Positions 1 through 11,989 are shown, numbered from the stretch's first letter. The stretch is 64,000 nt of DNA from Chromobacterium alkanivorans (GCF_016937655.1 NZ_JAFHKL010000003.1:62001-126000); one strand, 5' to 3'. Numbers and translations: made by a program. Notes: a model not told the origin generated them from the sequence alone.

Positions 1-363
1 CACCGTGCGCGAGGCCCCGGCCGAATAATGGCCGGCGATGCCGCCCAGGCTCAGCGTGGGCGTGACCACGGTCAGCATCGGCCGCAGCACCGGGTCGTTC
101 TCGATCAGCCGCATCACCGCGCGGTAATCGCGGATGCCGTAAGCGGCGGGATTGCCGCTGCCGTACAGGAAGTAATCGCGGTGCTGCACCTGCAGATGGC
201 CGCCGGCGCGCACCATGCCGGTTTGCAGCCCGTATTGCACGGTGCGGTTGTAGCCGCCGAACAGCAGTACCGCCACCAGGCCTATGATCATGGTGGACAA
301 GGTCGCCAAGGTGCGGCGGCGATTGCGCAGCAGATTGCGCCAGGCCAGTTTCAAGGTGTTCAC
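1..363 (-). CDS. ABC transporter permease, FtsX/MacB-LolC type (partial)
   Basis: Only the first 121 codons are in the window; the gene runs off the left edge. It starts with GTG, and its start overlaps the TGA of the upstream ATPase gene (GTGA), so the two are translationally coupled. The N-terminus has a short basic stretch followed by a hydrophobic segment (about residues 22-38), then a periplasmic-looking region containing VVTPTLSLGG. This is the layout of permeases that work with LolD/MacB-type ATPases in exporting lipoproteins, peptides or drugs. The substrate cannot be told from this fragment. Confidence 0.8.
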   Translation of the reverse strand, partial: MNTLKLAWRNLLRNRRRTLATLSTMIIGLVAVLLFGGYNRTVQYGLQTGMVRAGGHLQVQHRDYFLYGSGNPAAYGIRDYRAVMRLIENDPVLRPMLTVVTPTLSLGGIAGHYSAGASRTV

Positions 364-1055
364 GCCCAGGCCTCCTCCGGGTTCAGCGCGCCGACCCGGC
401 CGTCGCTGACCTGGTAGCGCTCGTCCGCCGCCGCGATCACCTGCGGGTCGTGCGAGGAAAACACCACCGCCACCCGGCGTTCGCGCTGCAGCTGGCGCAG
501 CAAGGCCAGGATGGACGCCCCGGTATGGCTGTCCAGATTGGCGGTGGGCTCGTCGGCCAGCACCAGGGCCGGCTCGTGCACCAGCGCGCGCGCGATCGCC
601 ACCCGCTGGCGCTGGCCGCCGGACAGCTGGCCGGGGCGGTGCCTCGCCTTGTCCGCCAAACCCACCGCCGCCAGCATCTCCAGCGCGCGCTCGCGCCGCA
701 GCCGCGCCGGCACGCCCTGCAGCTGCAACGGATATTCGACATTTTCAAACGCCGACAGCACCGGCATCAGGTTGAAGTTCTGAAAAATGAAGCCGATGTG
801 ACGCGCGCGAAAATCGCTGAGCGCGTCGTCGCTCAAACGGCCCAGGTCCTGGCCCGCCACCACGATCTCGCCGGCGTCGGCTCGGTCGATGCCGCCGATC
901 AGGTTCAGCAGCGTGGTCTTGCCGCTGCCGGACTGGCCAGACAGCACGGTAAAGCGCGCCGCGGCGATCTTGAGGCTGACCTCGGCCAGCGCCGGCACCC
1001 GCACCTGCTCCATCCAGTAACTCTTGGACACCCCGTTCAACTCCACCGCCCACAT
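360..1055 (-). CDS. ABC transporter ATP-binding protein, LolD/MacB family
   Basis: This 231-residue nucleotide-binding subunit should power the FtsX-like permease encoded just downstream. It has a Walker A motif GQSGSGKT (residues 40-47), a Q-loop around FQNFN (91-95), an ABC signature LSGGQ (144-148) and a Walker B ending LADEP with Asp168-Glu169. The length is typical of stand-alone LolD/MacB-type ATPases. It overlaps the permease start by a few bases. It could be a lipoprotein-release or a macrolide/peptide-type exporter; no adaptor (MacA-like) gene is visible on the upstream side, where ppk2 is divergent. Confidence 0.9.
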   Translation of the reverse strand: MWAVELNGVSKSYWMEQVRVPALAEVSLKIAAARFTVLSGQSGSGKTTLLNLIGGIDRADAGEIVVAGQDLGRLSDDALSDFRARHIGFIFQNFNLMPVLSAFENVEYPLQLQGVPARLRRERALEMLAAVGLADKARHRPGQLSGGQRQRVAIARALVHEPALVLADEPTANLDSHTGASILALLRQLQRERRVAVVFSSHDPQVIAAADERYQVSDGRVGALNPEEAWA

Positions 1056-1238
1056 GGCCCGCTCCCGTAGTCAAAGCGCAATGGCATGAATATGCATGAA
1101 ATCGGCATGAAAAGCTTTGTCTTGTGACAAAACCCCCATTTCGGACTCCAACGCTGTTCCGGCCCGCGCCAAGCCGCGCGCATCGACACCGGTTTTCCAT
1201 GGGAGTAGCATGGTTTTACCCCTCGCAAAGGAGCTTGC

Positions 1239-2267
1239 ATGACACAAGACAAAACCCCGCCCCAAGCCCCCCTGCCCGCGGAGGCCGCCGCCGACGCCCA
1301 GCCGCCGGCCGCTCAGCCGCCGCGCCGAACCGCCGCCCACCGCCGCAACAATGTGGAGCGCGCGCACCAGGAATCGGTGCAAGCCATCGAAACCGTCAGC
1401 CGGCAGCCGGTGGCCTTGCAAGTGGCCGCCGCGCCGCAAGGCAGCGCCGAGGACAGCGTCAGCGCCGAACTGCCGGCCAGCTACCCCTACCGCACGCGGA
1501 TGCGCCGCCCGGAGTACGAGCTGCAAAAGCAGGCCTTGCAGATCGAGCTGTTGAAAGTGCAGAACTGGGTCAAGGAAAGCGGCCAGAAGATCGTGATCCT
1601 GTTCGAAGGCCGCGACGCCGCCGGCAAGGGCGGCACCATCAAACGCTATATGGAACACCTGAACCCGCGCGGCGCGCGCGTGGTGGCGCTGGAGAAGCCG
1701 TCGGACCGGGAACGCGGCCAATGGTATTTCCAGCGCTATATCCAGCACCTGCCCACCGCCGGCGAGATCGTGTTCTTCGACCGCTCCTGGTACAACCGCG
1801 CCGGCGTGGAACGGGTGATGGGCTTTTGCCATCCGCACGAGTATCTGGAGTTCATGCGTCAGACGCCGCAACTGGAACGCATGCTGGTCAACAGCGGCAT
1901 CCGCCTGTTCAAGTTCTGGTTCTCGGTCAGCCGCGAAGAGCAGCTGCGCCGCTTCATCTCGCGCCGCGACGACCCGCTGAAGCACTGGAAACTGTCGCCC
2001 ATCGACATACAGTCGCTGGACAAATGGGACGATTACACCGCGGCCAAGGAAGCGACCTTCTTCCACACCCATACCGGGGACGCGCCGTGGACGGTGGTGA
2101 AATCCGACGACAAGAAGCGCGCGCGCCTCAACTGCATCCGCTACTTCCTGTCCCGGCTGGACTACCCGGGCAAGGACGCGCGCGTCGCCCGAGCGGCCGA
2201 CCCGCTGCTGGTGGGCGAGCCGCACAGCATGGATGCGGAGGACAGCGACGCCTTGCTGCGGATTTGA
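1239..2267 (+). CDS. ppk2: Polyphosphate kinase 2 (PPK2 family)
   Basis: PPK2 enzymes transfer phosphate between polyphosphate and nucleotides in the cytoplasm. The 342-residue protein has a low-complexity Ala/Pro-rich N-terminal tail (about 1-80). The kinase core follows, with Walker A GRDAAGKG (124-131) and the Walker B/lid stretch EIVFFDRSWYNRAG around Asp181, both hallmarks of the family. The ATG is preceded by an AAGGAG ribosome-binding site. It stands alone, divergent from the ABC exporter and convergent with the phasin-like gene. Whether it prefers GDP, ADP or AMP cannot be read with certainty; a single complete domain favours a NDP-phosphorylating class. Confidence 0.93.
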   Translation: MTQDKTPPQAPLPAEAAADAQPPAAQPPRRTAAHRRNNVERAHQESVQAIETVSRQPVALQVAAAPQGSAEDSVSAELPASYPYRTRMRRPEYELQKQALQIELLKVQNWVKESGQKIVILFEGRDAAGKGGTIKRYMEHLNPRGARVVALEKPSDRERGQWYFQRYIQHLPTAGEIVFFDRSWYNRAGVERVMGFCHPHEYLEFMRQTPQLERMLVNSGIRLFKFWFSVSREEQLRRFISRRDDPLKHWKLSPIDIQSLDKWDDYTAAKEATFFHTHTGDAPWTVVKSDDKKRARLNCIRYFLSRLDYPGKDARVARAADPLLVGEPHSMDAEDSDALLRI

Positions 2268-2275
2268 GGCTGAGG

Positions 2276-2320
2276 CCGGGCGCCGGCGAAGGCGGGCCCG
2301 GCGCCGGGATCAGGCTTTTT
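2276..2320 (+). terminator. Probable terminator after ppk2
   Basis: Two GC-only arms (2276-2286 and 2297-2307) can pair with about one mismatch. A GGC plus T5 tract follows at 2313-2320. The site overlaps the last codons of the convergent phasin-like gene. Confidence 0.5.
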
Positions 2321-2780
2321 GGCGCTTCCACACCCGTCTGGCGTCGCAAGTGGCGCGCAGCGGCGTGGACGACAGGCTGGTGGCGGCGAAATGCCCCACC
2401 TGGCGGGACACCTTGGACAAGGCGGAGCCGGACAGGCTGCCCACCTGCCAGGCGTGGCACAGCGGATGCAGCGAGGGGGCGTCGTCGCTGGCCGCGTCCA
2501 AGCGGGCCTGCACGTCGCGGTTCACCTCGGACAGCCAGCGCTCGGTCAGCAACATCCAGTCGCGCTGGGTATCGGCCTGAGCTTGCAGCAGATTGGCGCC
2601 CACCAGCAAGGTATCGTCCAGCCTGCGCTCCAGATCGCACTGCGACATCGGATACGCCGGCGCGAAAGCCGACCACCAGACGCTACAGGCTTCTTGCTGG
2701 GCGTCCAGCATGCGCTGCTGGCCGCGCTCCACCGCGCTGCGGTAACTTTCCATCGCGCCGATCAACCAACTACGGGTCAT
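2310..2780 (-). CDS. Phasin-like / polyhydroxyalkanoate granule-associated hypothetical protein
   Basis: A 156-residue, almost entirely helical protein with no signal peptide or membrane segment. Its beginning (MTRSWLIGAMESYRSAVERGQQ) and the repeated Gln/Trp/Glu-rich amphipathic pattern look like phasins, which coat PHA granules. This is a resemblance, not an identification. The ATG at 2780 is preferred over a GTG six bases upstream because GAGGAG lies five bases before it. It is convergent with ppk2. Confidence 0.55.
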   Translation of the reverse strand: MTRSWLIGAMESYRSAVERGQQRMLDAQQEACSVWWSAFAPAYPMSQCDLERRLDDTLLVGANLLQAQADTQRDWMLLTERWLSEVNRDVQARLDAASDDAPSLHPLCHAWQVGSLSGSALSKVSRQVGHFAATSLSSTPLRATCDARRVWKRQKA

Positions 2781-2898
2781 TGCCACTCCTCGGTCAAACC
2801 CGGCGGGCCGCGCAGCGCGCGGCTACCGCCAGCGGACCGCTTGCGAAACAGGGGGGCGCGGCCGGCTAAAGACGCGCAACGGATCGCAAGCGGGTTCC

Positions 2899-2953
2899 AA
2901 GAGCCTGTTCAAAGCCCGCCGCGCCTCGGCTCGGCGGCGTTGAACGGCTTCCT
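2899..2953. repeat. Short palindromic element at the lysR stop codon
   Basis: The ends (GAGCCTGTTCAAAG near 2901 and TTGAACGGCTTC near 2940) are inverted copies of each other. They resemble the terminal repeats of the 140-bp element found after nadC. The interior (CCCGCCGCG...CGGCGGCG) can extend the hairpin. It begins at the stop codon of the LysR gene and may serve as its terminator. It may be a short derivative of the same family; this is less certain than the two full copies. Confidence 0.4.
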
Positions 2954-3845
2954 ATGCCGCAACGGCGGGCAAACGCCACACCTGCAGCAGTTCTTGCAAC
3001 AAGATTTCCAGCACGGGGTCGCCCGCCCGGTCCGACGGGTAGACGAACTGCAACTCGGCCAATTTGCGCACATCCGGCAGCACTGTCAACCTGCCGGCGT
3101 CGCGCCAGGCCTGCGCCGCCTCTTCCCGCGCCAGCGCCACGCCCACTCCGGAGGCCACCAGCTCAAGGATGGCGTCGAGATGATCGCACTCCGCTACCTT
3201 CTTAGGCGAAATGTTGAGTTCCCGCCACAATTCCGCGGTGATTTTGGAAAGACTGGAGAACTGCGAGATGCCTATCCACGGCAATTTGCCCAATTCCTTG
3301 AGGCCGCCGCCGGCCAAACGCGGCGCCCAGGCGGCGGGCGCGACGATGCGGAACGGCAGCTCCGCCAATTTGATGGTGGAGACGTTCACATAGGGGTTCT
3401 TGCCCAGGTAGAAACCGGCGTCCAGCTCCTTCTTGCGCACCAGGTTCAGCACATCCACGGTCACGCCGTGGCGCAGCTGAACGTCCAGCAAGGGATAGCG
3501 CTCCACCAGCCCCGCCACCCAAGGTCCGATTTTCAGCGTGTCCGGCGTCAGCGTGACGCCGACCCGCGCCTTGCCGGACAACTGGCCCTTCAATTGCCGC
3601 GCATGGTTGATGATGCCGCTGGCCGCGCCCAGTATCGCCTGCGCCTGCGGCAGCAACTCCTGGCCGATGCGGGTCAGCGACACCCCTCCCGCGCTGCGCT
3701 CGAACAGCTGCATGCCCACTTCTTCTTCCAGCGCCTTGATTTGCGCGGTGACCGCCGGCTGCGACAGATGCAGCAGTTCGGCGGCCTGTGTCAGGTGCCC
3801 TTGCTGGGCGACGGTGACAAAGGTGCGCAACTGATAGATTTCCAT
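2952..3845 (-). CDS. LysR-family transcriptional regulator
   Basis: A 297-residue LysR protein. The winged helix-turn-helix is at residues 1-60 (LRTFVTVAQQGHLTQAAELL, then LSQPAVTAQIKALEEEVG) and the effector-binding domain follows. The ATG at 3845 is chosen because the protein then begins at the canonical LysR N-terminus and GGGGAG lies just upstream; longer in-frame extensions run into low-complexity sequence. It is divergent from yjcH-actP across a 481-bp gap, the classic position for a LysR regulator of the neighbouring operon, so acetate uptake is a plausible target. The effector is unknown. Confidence 0.88.
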   Translation of the reverse strand: MEIYQLRTFVTVAQQGHLTQAAELLHLSQPAVTAQIKALEEEVGMQLFERSAGGVSLTRIGQELLPQAQAILGAASGIINHARQLKGQLSGKARVGVTLTPDTLKIGPWVAGLVERYPLLDVQLRHGVTVDVLNLVRKKELDAGFYLGKNPYVNVSTIKLAELPFRIVAPAAWAPRLAGGGLKELGKLPWIGISQFSSLSKITAELWRELNISPKKVAECDHLDAILELVASGVGVALAREEAAQAWRDAGRLTVLPDVRKLAELQFVYPSDRAGDPVLEILLQELLQVWRLPAVAA

Positions 3846-4326
3846 GTTCTCCCCTGACTTGGATGCCCGACGGCGAGCCGGATCGCCGCGCGCGGCAGGC
3901 ATGGGCGGCATGACGGCGGGTCTCCGGCGCCCGCTTGCGCGCCGCCGCGCGATGCGGCGGAGGCGGCGGCCTGAGCGAGGCCAGGCCGGCGATGATTTTG
4001 TCTTGTGCGGTCCATTTTCGGCGCAATGCCGGCTAAATAACAAGCGCTTTGTGCCGCGCCGACGGCGCTCCCAGGCATTTGCGGCAAGGCCCGCCGCGGC
4101 CGCGACGCCCCGCTGCAACGTCGATTTCGCGCTGGCCCCAACAAGCGTCCGCCCCTGCATTAAGAGCAAAAATTCTATTTCAACACATTGATTTTAATCA
4201 ATTTTTGCATTGCAACATCGGTCTGAATAATTTTGCGCATCAAAAAAAGCGATTAGATTCGCCTCCGCCACCTCCCTTATGTTTTCAGCAGCGACATCTC
4301 AAGTCGCGACCACAAAGGAGGATGCA
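3846..4326. other. Divergent regulatory region between lysR and yjcH-actP
   Basis: This 481-bp stretch holds no convincing gene. The half next to lysR is GC-rich; the half next to yjcH is AT-rich and holds the FNR-like palindrome (4188-4201) and a candidate -10. A LysR operator would be expected here, but I could not single one out. Confidence 0.6.
4188..4201. promoter_or_regulatory. FNR/ANR-type box upstream of yjcH-actP
   Basis: TTGATTTTAATCAA is a perfect match to the FNR-family consensus TTGAT-N4-ATCAA. A possible -10 (AATAAT, 4226-4231) places the box centre about 43 bp upstream of the predicted start of transcription, close to the class II activator position. This suggests oxygen-linked control of acetate uptake; binding is inferred. 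Confidence 0.65.
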
Positions 4327-4638
4327 ATGAACGAGGACATACTCAAGAAAGTGCAGTCCAATCCCAAATTCAAGGAACTGGTGCGCAAGAAAACCAGACT
4401 GGGTTGGCAGCTCACTCTAGCCATGCTGATCATCTACTACGGCTTCATCCTGGTGCTGGCGTTTTCGCCGGCCACGCTGGGCCATCCGATCAGCGCGGGC
4501 GCCACCATGACGGTGGGCATCCCCATCGGCGTGCTGATCATCGTTTCGGCTTTCGTGCTGACCGGCATCTACGTCCGCCGCGCCAACACTGAATTCGATC
4601 TGCTCAATCAGCAAATCGTCGAGGAGTCCAAGCAATGA
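4327..4638 (+). CDS. yjcH: DUF485 inner-membrane protein YjcH
   Basis: A 103-residue DUF485 protein with two membrane segments (about residues 26-46 and 57-80) and charged ends. Genes of this family almost always precede actP, as here, and the product is thought to accompany the acetate permease; its precise role is unsettled. The ATG at 4327 follows AAAGGAG and gives the usual family length. The stop overlaps the actP start (ATGA), indicating translational coupling. The FNR-like box lies about 125 bp upstream. Confidence 0.92.
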   Translation: MNEDILKKVQSNPKFKELVRKKTRLGWQLTLAMLIIYYGFILVLAFSPATLGHPISAGATMTVGIPIGVLIIVSAFVLTGIYVRRANTEFDLLNQQIVEESKQ

Positions 4639-6314
4639 AGCAACGCGTCTTGCAACTGGCCTGCGTCGCCGGCCTTCTACTGCCCTCCTTGGCCATCGCG
4701 GCCGGGGCCATTGAGGGCGATGTCAAGCAACAGGCCACCAACTGGCACGCCATCATCATGTTCCTGCTGTTCGTGGCGTTCACGCTGGGCGTCACCTATT
4801 GGGCCGCGCGCCGCACCAAGTCCGCCAGCGATTTCTACGCGGCCGGCGGCGGCATCACCGGTTTTCAGAACGGCCTGGCGATCGCCGGCGACTACATGTC
4901 CGCCGCGTCTTTCCTCGGCATTTCCGCGATGGTGTTCGAGAAAGGCTATGACGGCCTGATCTACTCGATGGGCTTCCTGGTGGGCTGGCCGGTGATCCTG
5001 TTCCTGGTAGCCGAGCGCCTGCGCAATCTGGGCAAATACACTTTCGCCGACGTCGCCTCCTACCGGCTGCGCCAGACTCCGGTGCGCAGCTTCGCCGCCA
5101 CCTCCACTCTGGTGGTGGTCGCCATTTACCTGATCGCGCAGATGGTGGGCGCGGGCAAGTTGATCCAACTGCTGTTCGGCATGAGCTACACCTCGGCGGT
5201 GCTGATGGTGGGCGTGCTGATGGTGTGCTACGTGCTGTTCGGCGGCATGCTGGCCACCACCTGGGTGCAAATCATCAAGGCGGTGCTGCTGCTCTCCGGC
5301 GCCACCTTCATGGCCATCATGGTGCTGGCCACCGTGGGTTTCAGCCCGGAAGTCATGTTTGAAAAAGCGGTGGCCGCGCACAGCAAGGGCATCGCCATCA
5401 TGGCGCCGGGCAAGGCCGATCCGATCGACTCGATCTCGCTGGGCCTGGCGCTGATGTTCGGCACCGCCGGCCTGCCCCACATCCTGATGCGCTTCTTCAC
5501 CGTGTCCGACGCCAAGGAAGCGCGCAAATCGGTGTTCTTCGCCACCGGCTTCATTGGCTACTTCTACATCCTGACCTTCATCATCGGCTTCGGCGCCATC
5601 ATGCTGGTGCTGAACCAGCCGGGGATGATGGAAACCGTGGTCAAGAACGGCAAATCCGTCACCCAGCTGATAGGCGGCAACAATATGGCGGCGGTGCACC
5701 TGGCCGAGGCCGTCGGCGGCGACATGTTCCTGGGCTTCATCTCCGCGGTGGCCTTCGCCACCATCCTGGCGGTGGTGGCCGGCCTGGCGCTGTCCGGCGC
5801 GTCCGCGGTGTCGCACGACCTGTACGCCAGCGTGATCAAACACGGCAAGGCCAACGAGGCCGACGAGATCCGCGTGTCCAAGATCACCACCGTGGTGCTG
5901 GGCGTGGTGGCCATCGTGCTGGGCCTGGTGTTCGAGAAGCAGAACATCGCCTTCATGGTGGGCCTGGCCTTCTCCATCGCCGCCTCCGCCAACTTCCCGG
6001 TGCTGTTCCTGTCCATGTTCTGGAAGGGGCTGACCACGCGCGGCGCGGTGATCGGCGGCTTCATCGGCCTGTTGTCGGCGGTGGTGCTGATCGTGCTGGG
6101 GCCGACGGTCTGGGTGGAGGTGCTCAAGCACGAGCACGCGGTGTTCCCGTACAAGAATCCGGCCATTTTCTCGATGACCCTGGCCTTCGTCTCCACCTGG
6201 CTGTTCTCGGTGCTGGACAAGTCGCGCCAGGCCGACGAGGAGAAAGCCAAGTTCGAAGCCCAGTTCGTGCGCGCGATGACCGGCATCGGCGCGTCCGGCG
6301 CCTCCAAGCATTGA
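4635..6314 (+). CDS. actP: Cation/acetate symporter ActP
   Basis: ActP takes up acetate and other short carboxylates with a cation across the inner membrane. The 559-residue protein starts with a hydrophobic segment resembling a signal peptide. It then has the sodium:solute symporter fold, about 13 membrane segments including [20 protein letters not shown] (about residues 72-91), a family hallmark. It overlaps yjcH by four bases and is followed after 109 bp by acs, so import and activation of acetate are encoded together. Confidence 0.95.
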   Translation: MKQRVLQLACVAGLLLPSLAIAAGAIEGDVKQQATNWHAIIMFLLFVAFTLGVTYWAARRTKSASDFYAAGGGITGFQNGLAIAGDYMSAASFLGISAMVFEKGYDGLIYSMGFLVGWPVILFLVAERLRNLGKYTFADVASYRLRQTPVRSFAATSTLVVVAIYLIAQMVGAGKLIQLLFGMSYTSAVLMVGVLMVCYVLFGGMLATTWVQIIKAVLLLSGATFMAIMVLATVGFSPEVMFEKAVAAHSKGIAIMAPGKADPIDSISLGLALMFGTAGLPHILMRFFTVSDAKEARKSVFFATGFIGYFYILTFIIGFGAIMLVLNQPGMMETVVKNGKSVTQLIGGNNMAAVHLAEAVGGDMFLGFISAVAFATILAVVAGLALSGASAVSHDLYASVIKHGKANEADEIRVSKITTVVLGVVAIVLGLVFEKQNIAFMVGLAFSIAASANFPVLFLSMFWKGLTTRGAVIGGFIGLLSAVVLIVLGPTVWVEVLKHEHAVFPYKNPAIFSMTLAFVSTWLFSVLDKSRQADEEKAKFEAQFVRAMTGIGASGASKH

Positions 6315-6423
6315 CATTGACATAAGGCCGGGCCGAGGATGTCGGCCTGCCTTTCAACCCACCGCGCCGCTCCGGCGGTCCAGGAGCGGCGGCAACGCTA
6401 CAAAGTTAATCCAGGAGAAGTTT

Positions 6424-8388
<1,965 letters not shown>

Positions 8389-8404
8389 ACGCTGGATCCG
8401 CCAC

Positions 8405-8434
8405 GCCGGGGCCGCGATGCGGCTCCGGCTTTTT
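8405..8434 (+). terminator. Rho-independent terminator of acs
   Basis: An 11-bp stem (GCCGGGGCCGC with GCGGCTCCGGC, one G-U pair) with a 3-base loop, followed by T5, 16 bases after the acs stop. Confidence 0.88.
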
Positions 8435-8460
8435 CACGCCCAAGCCTATCCGTCCCGGCG

Positions 8461-10350
8461 CTACTCCAGCCGGAAGCGGGCGATCATCTCGTCCTGCTCG
8501 GCCACGTCGGCGGCGGTGTCCTTGCAGTGCCGCAACTGCACTTGCGCCGCGTCGCTGACGCGCTGGCCGATGTGCTGGATGCTGCCAGCGCTGTCGTTGA
8601 TCTCCCGCGTCATCTGGCTTTGCCGGCTCACCGCGCCGGCGATGTCGCTGTTCTTGGCGTTGATGTCGGAAATCACGTCCTGGATGCGCGTCAGCATCTC
8701 GCTGATCTGCTCGGCGTCCTTCACCGTGCTGCTGGCGCAATCGCGGCTTTCGTCCATCCGGCCCCTGGCCTCGCTCACGCCGCGCTGCAGCTGCTCTATC
8801 ATGCTGCGGATTTCCTGCGTCGCCTCCTGGGTTTGCGAAGCCAGCTTGCGGACCTCGTCCGCCACCACGGCGAAACCGCGTCCCATCTCCCCGGCCCGCG
8901 CCGCCTCGATCGCGGCGTTCAGCGCCAGCAGATTGGTCTGCTCGGCCACGCCGGTGATCACTCTAACGATGGATTCGATGTTCTTGCTGAACTCGGCCAG
9001 CTCGTTCATGGACAGCGAGGTCTGTTCCAGGGTGTCGGCCAAGCGCCGTATCGCCTGGCTGGACTGGGTGACCAGCACCATCCGGCTGCCGGTCTCCTCG
9101 TGCGCCTGCCGCGCGGCCTCGGCCACCGCGCCGGCATTGGAGGTCATCTCGCCGGACGCCTCCGCCATCTGGCCGATGGACGCCACCAGTTGCTCCAGTT
9201 CTCTTTGCAGGCGGCTGGCCTCGCCGCTGCTCTGCTGCGCCTCTTCCGCGCTCTGCTCGGCGCCCTGGTGGACGCGGGTGGAAATCTGGCGGATGTCGCC
9301 GATCAAGCGCTGCAGATAGGCGATGAAGCGGTTCAGCTCCTTGGCCACCTCGCCGAATTCGTCGCGGGAGCTTTCGTCGATGCGGCGGGTCAGGTCGCCG
9401 TTGCCGCTGTTGAGCTCGGCCAGCGAATGCTTGAGCTGCTGCAGGGGACGGCGCAGGATCTGCTGCATCAGCGTGCTGAGGATGACCATGCTCAGCAGCA
9501 CCCCTATCACCGCGCCCCAAAAGCCGCGCCAGCCTATCTGCTTGGCCTCGGCCATCACCTTGCCCTCGTCCAGCACCACGCCCACCAGCCACTTGGCCGG
9601 CTGCAGGTGCGACAGCGGCTGGAAGGCCACCATCAGTTTCTGGCCGTTGACCTCCACCTCGTGCACCTTGCCGTCCAGCGCCGGCGCGGCGCCGCCGAAC
9701 AGCTCGGCGACGCTCTTGCCGTTCAGCTTGGCGTCCGGATGGCTGATGATCTTGCCGTCGGCGGACAGCAGGAAGGCGTAGCCCGCGCCGTTGAAGGTGG
9801 CGGTGTTCAAGGCGTCCGAAACCGACTTCAGGCTGAGGTCGCCGCCGAAAGCGCCCTTGAACGCGCCCTTGTCGGTCAGCTTGGCCACCACCGAAATCAG
9901 GATCTCGCCGGAGGCGGCGTCCGGATAGGGATCGGTCAGGCCGACGCCGGCGGCCGCCTTGGCCACCGGATACCACGGCCGCTTGCGGGCGTCCCAGGTG
10001 GGCGGCGGATTCCACGACGGATCGTTGGAGATTCTCTTGCCGTCGCTGTCCAAGCCGCCGAACACCAGCTTGAACTCGTTCTTGAGCATGGGCCGCTGAA
10101 ACACTTCCAGGATGCGCTCGCCGCTGAAACCGGCGTCTATGGTTTCCGACATCAGCTGGATCTGCGCCAGCTTGCCGTTCAGCCAATTGGCGATCTGCTC
10201 GGCCAGCACCTGGCTGGTCTGGGTCACTTCCTGCTCCTTGCCGGCGCGTATGCTGTCCGCCACGCTCAGGTATTGCAGCCAGGACAGGGTAGACAGGGTC
10301 AAGGCCAATACCAGGGCGGAAATCAGGCCGGCTTTGTGGGCGATTTTCAT
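8461..10350 (-). CDS. Methyl-accepting chemotaxis protein (dCache type)
   Basis: A 629-residue chemoreceptor. A membrane segment (about residues 9-28) leads to a long periplasmic double-Cache-like sensor (about 35-275). A second membrane segment (about 280-302), a HAMP region ([13 protein letters not shown]) and the cytoplasmic signalling domain follow. The CheA/CheW-binding hairpin tip contains [20 protein letters not shown]. The ligand is unknown; dCache sensors often bind amino acids or organic acids. There is no C-terminal CheR pentapeptide. It is convergent with acs and not in an operon. Confidence 0.93.
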   Translation of the reverse strand: MKIAHKAGLISALVLALTLSTLSWLQYLSVADSIRAGKEQEVTQTSQVLAEQIANWLNGKLAQIQLMSETIDAGFSGERILEVFQRPMLKNEFKLVFGGLDSDGKRISNDPSWNPPPTWDARKRPWYPVAKAAAGVGLTDPYPDAASGEILISVVAKLTDKGAFKGAFGGDLSLKSVSDALNTATFNGAGYAFLLSADGKIISHPDAKLNGKSVAELFGGAAPALDGKVHEVEVNGQKLMVAFQPLSHLQPAKWLVGVVLDEGKVMAEAKQIGWRGFWGAVIGVLLSMVILSTLMQQILRRPLQQLKHSLAELNSGNGDLTRRIDESSRDEFGEVAKELNRFIAYLQRLIGDIRQISTRVHQGAEQSAEEAQQSSGEASRLQRELEQLVASIGQMAEASGEMTSNAGAVAEAARQAHEETGSRMVLVTQSSQAIRRLADTLEQTSLSMNELAEFSKNIESIVRVITGVAEQTNLLALNAAIEAARAGEMGRGFAVVADEVRKLASQTQEATQEIRSMIEQLQRGVSEARGRMDESRDCASSTVKDAEQISEMLTRIQDVISDINAKNSDIAGAVSRQSQMTREINDSAGSIQHIGQRVSDAAQVQLRHCKDTAADVAEQDEMIARFRLE

Positions 10351-10580
10351 GGCGGCGGTCCGGAAAAGTGAGTATTTTCACCATAGCGCACCCGCGCGCC
10401 GCTCCAAGCCCCGCCGCTTTGTTTTTTACGAAAATCGCGCGCCGCGCCCCCGGCGACGCCCGATTCCCCGCTTCAAGCGCGCGCGCCGGCAAGGCCTCCC
10501 GAAGCCTAGTCCGCGCCGGGTGTTGAAGCCGCGGCCCCTAGCGTCGATAATTAGCGGTTTTTGAAGCGGAACCCCACAGC

Positions 10581-11276
10581 ATGCCCGTGATCACACTCGT
10601 CGACAGGATCGACGCCCTGCTGCCCCAGACCCAATGCGGACAATGCAGCCACGCCGGCTGCCGCCCGTATGCGGAGGCGCTGGCGGAAGGCCGCGATCCG
10701 ATCAACCGCTGCCCGCCGGGCGGCGACGACGGCATCCGGGCGCTGGCGGAGCTGCTGGGCCGGGACGTCGTTCCCTTCGCCGCCGACGGCCCGCAGCCCA
10801 AGCCGCGCGCGCTGGCCGTGATACGCGAAGACAGCTGCATAGGCTGCACCCTGTGCATCCAGGCCTGTCCGGTGGACGCCATCGTCGGCGCCGCCAAGCA
10901 GATGCACACCGTGATCGCCGCCGAATGCACCGGCTGCGAGCTGTGCCTGGCGCCCTGTCCGGTGGACTGCATCGACCTGCTGCCGGTGGCCGATCCCGCC
11001 GACGGCGAGCGCGAACGGGTGATGGCGCGCGCCGCCCAGGCCCGCGTCCGCTATGAACGACGCCAGGCGCGCAAGACGCGCGATCAGGCGGACAAGGCCA
11101 AACGCCTGGCCGAGCGCGCCGCGGTCAGCGCCGCGCCGGCCTCCCCGGCCGCGGCGCCGGTCGCAGCCTCCGCCGCCGCGCCGGCGGCCGACAAGAACGA
11201 ATTGATCCGCAAGGCGATGGAACGCGCCGCCGCGATGCGCGCCGCCCGCGAACAAGCAGACAAGGACAAGCCGTGA
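10581..11276 (+). CDS. rsxB: RsxB/RnfB-like iron-sulfur protein
   Basis: A 231-residue ferredoxin-like protein. An N-terminal 4Fe-4S domain (Cys19, Cys22, Cys27, Cys44) is followed by two 4Fe-4S clusters ([24 protein letters not shown]). The C-terminus is Ala-rich and charged. It matches RnfB/RsxB, but the N-terminal membrane anchor of classical RnfB is absent and no other rnf gene is adjacent. It overlaps nth by four bases; this soluble RsxB-nth pairing suggests a redox job linked to the iron-sulfur repair enzyme. That functional link is inference. Confidence 0.88.
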   Translation: MPVITLVDRIDALLPQTQCGQCSHAGCRPYAEALAEGRDPINRCPPGGDDGIRALAELLGRDVVPFAADGPQPKPRALAVIREDSCIGCTLCIQACPVDAIVGAAKQMHTVIAAECTGCELCLAPCPVDCIDLLPVADPADGERERVMARAAQARVRYERRQARKTRDQADKAKRLAERAAVSAAPASPAAAPVAASAAAPAADKNELIRKAMERAAAMRAAREQADKDKP

Positions 11277-11920
11277 ACGCCGTCAAACGCAAAGAAATCT
11301 TCACCCGCCTGCGCGACGCCAACCCGCACCCCACCACCGAGCTGGAGTACAGCAGCCCGTTCGAACTGCTGATCTCGGTGCTGCTGTCGGCGCAGGCCAC
11401 CGACGTCGGCGTCAACAAGGCCACGCGCCGGCTCTACCCGGTGGCCAACACCCCGGCGGCGATGCTGGCGCTGGGCGAAGAATCGCTGGCGAACTTCATC
11501 AAGACCATAGGCCTGTACAAGACCAAGGCCAGGAACGTGATCGCCACCTGTCACCTGCTGCTGGAAAAGCACGGCGGCGAGGTGCCGCAAACCCGCGAGG
11601 CCTTGGAAGCGCTGCCCGGCGTCGGCCGCAAGACCGCGAACGTGGTGCTCAACACCGCTTTCGGCCAGCCCACCATCGCGGTGGACACCCATATTTTCCG
11701 GGTGTCCAACCGCACGCGGATCGCGCCCGGCAAAGACGTGCGAGAAGTCGAGGATAAGCTGGTAAAATACATCCCCGACGAATTCAAAGTCGACGCGCAT
11801 CACTGGCTGATCCTGCTCGGCCGCTACGTCTGCAAAGCCAGGAAACCGGAATGCGAGCGCTGCGTCATCGCCGACCTCTGCGAATATCCGGCAAAAACCG
11901 TTATGATTAAAGACAACTGA
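11273..11920 (+). CDS. nth: Endonuclease III
   Basis: Nth removes oxidised pyrimidines and cleaves the abasic strand. The 215-residue protein has the helix-hairpin-helix [12 protein letters not shown] containing the catalytic Lys. The catalytic Asp lies in [11 protein letters not shown]. The 4Fe-4S loop has Cys spacing 6-2-5 near the C-terminus ([17 protein letters not shown]). It starts with GTG inside the rsxB stop region (GTGA), so it is coupled to rsxB. Confidence 0.96.
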   Translation: MNAVKRKEIFTRLRDANPHPTTELEYSSPFELLISVLLSAQATDVGVNKATRRLYPVANTPAAMLALGEESLANFIKTIGLYKTKARNVIATCHLLLEKHGGEVPQTREALEALPGVGRKTANVVLNTAFGQPTIAVDTHIFRVSNRTRIAPGKDVREVEDKLVKYIPDEFKVDAHHWLILLGRYVCKARKPECERCVIADLCEYPAKTVMIKDN

Positions 11921-11989
11921 ATCAAATACTGGAAAAACTCCGGTTCCGCCCTTATTTTCCGCATAGACATCAACCTAAAAGGATAGCCT

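Noticed and set aside
3846-4169. Long N-terminal extension of the LysR gene
   Set aside because: Low-complexity Ala/Arg sequence; the canonical LysR start with a ribosome-binding site is at 3845.
4677-6323. 548-residue minus-strand ORF opposite actP
   Set aside because: His/Gly/Asp-rich shadow frame of a GC-rich gene; actP on the other strand is an unmistakable symporter.
8527-10371. 614-residue plus-strand ORF opposite the chemoreceptor
   Set aside because: Shadow frame rich in His, Leu and Gln; the minus-strand chemoreceptor is clear.
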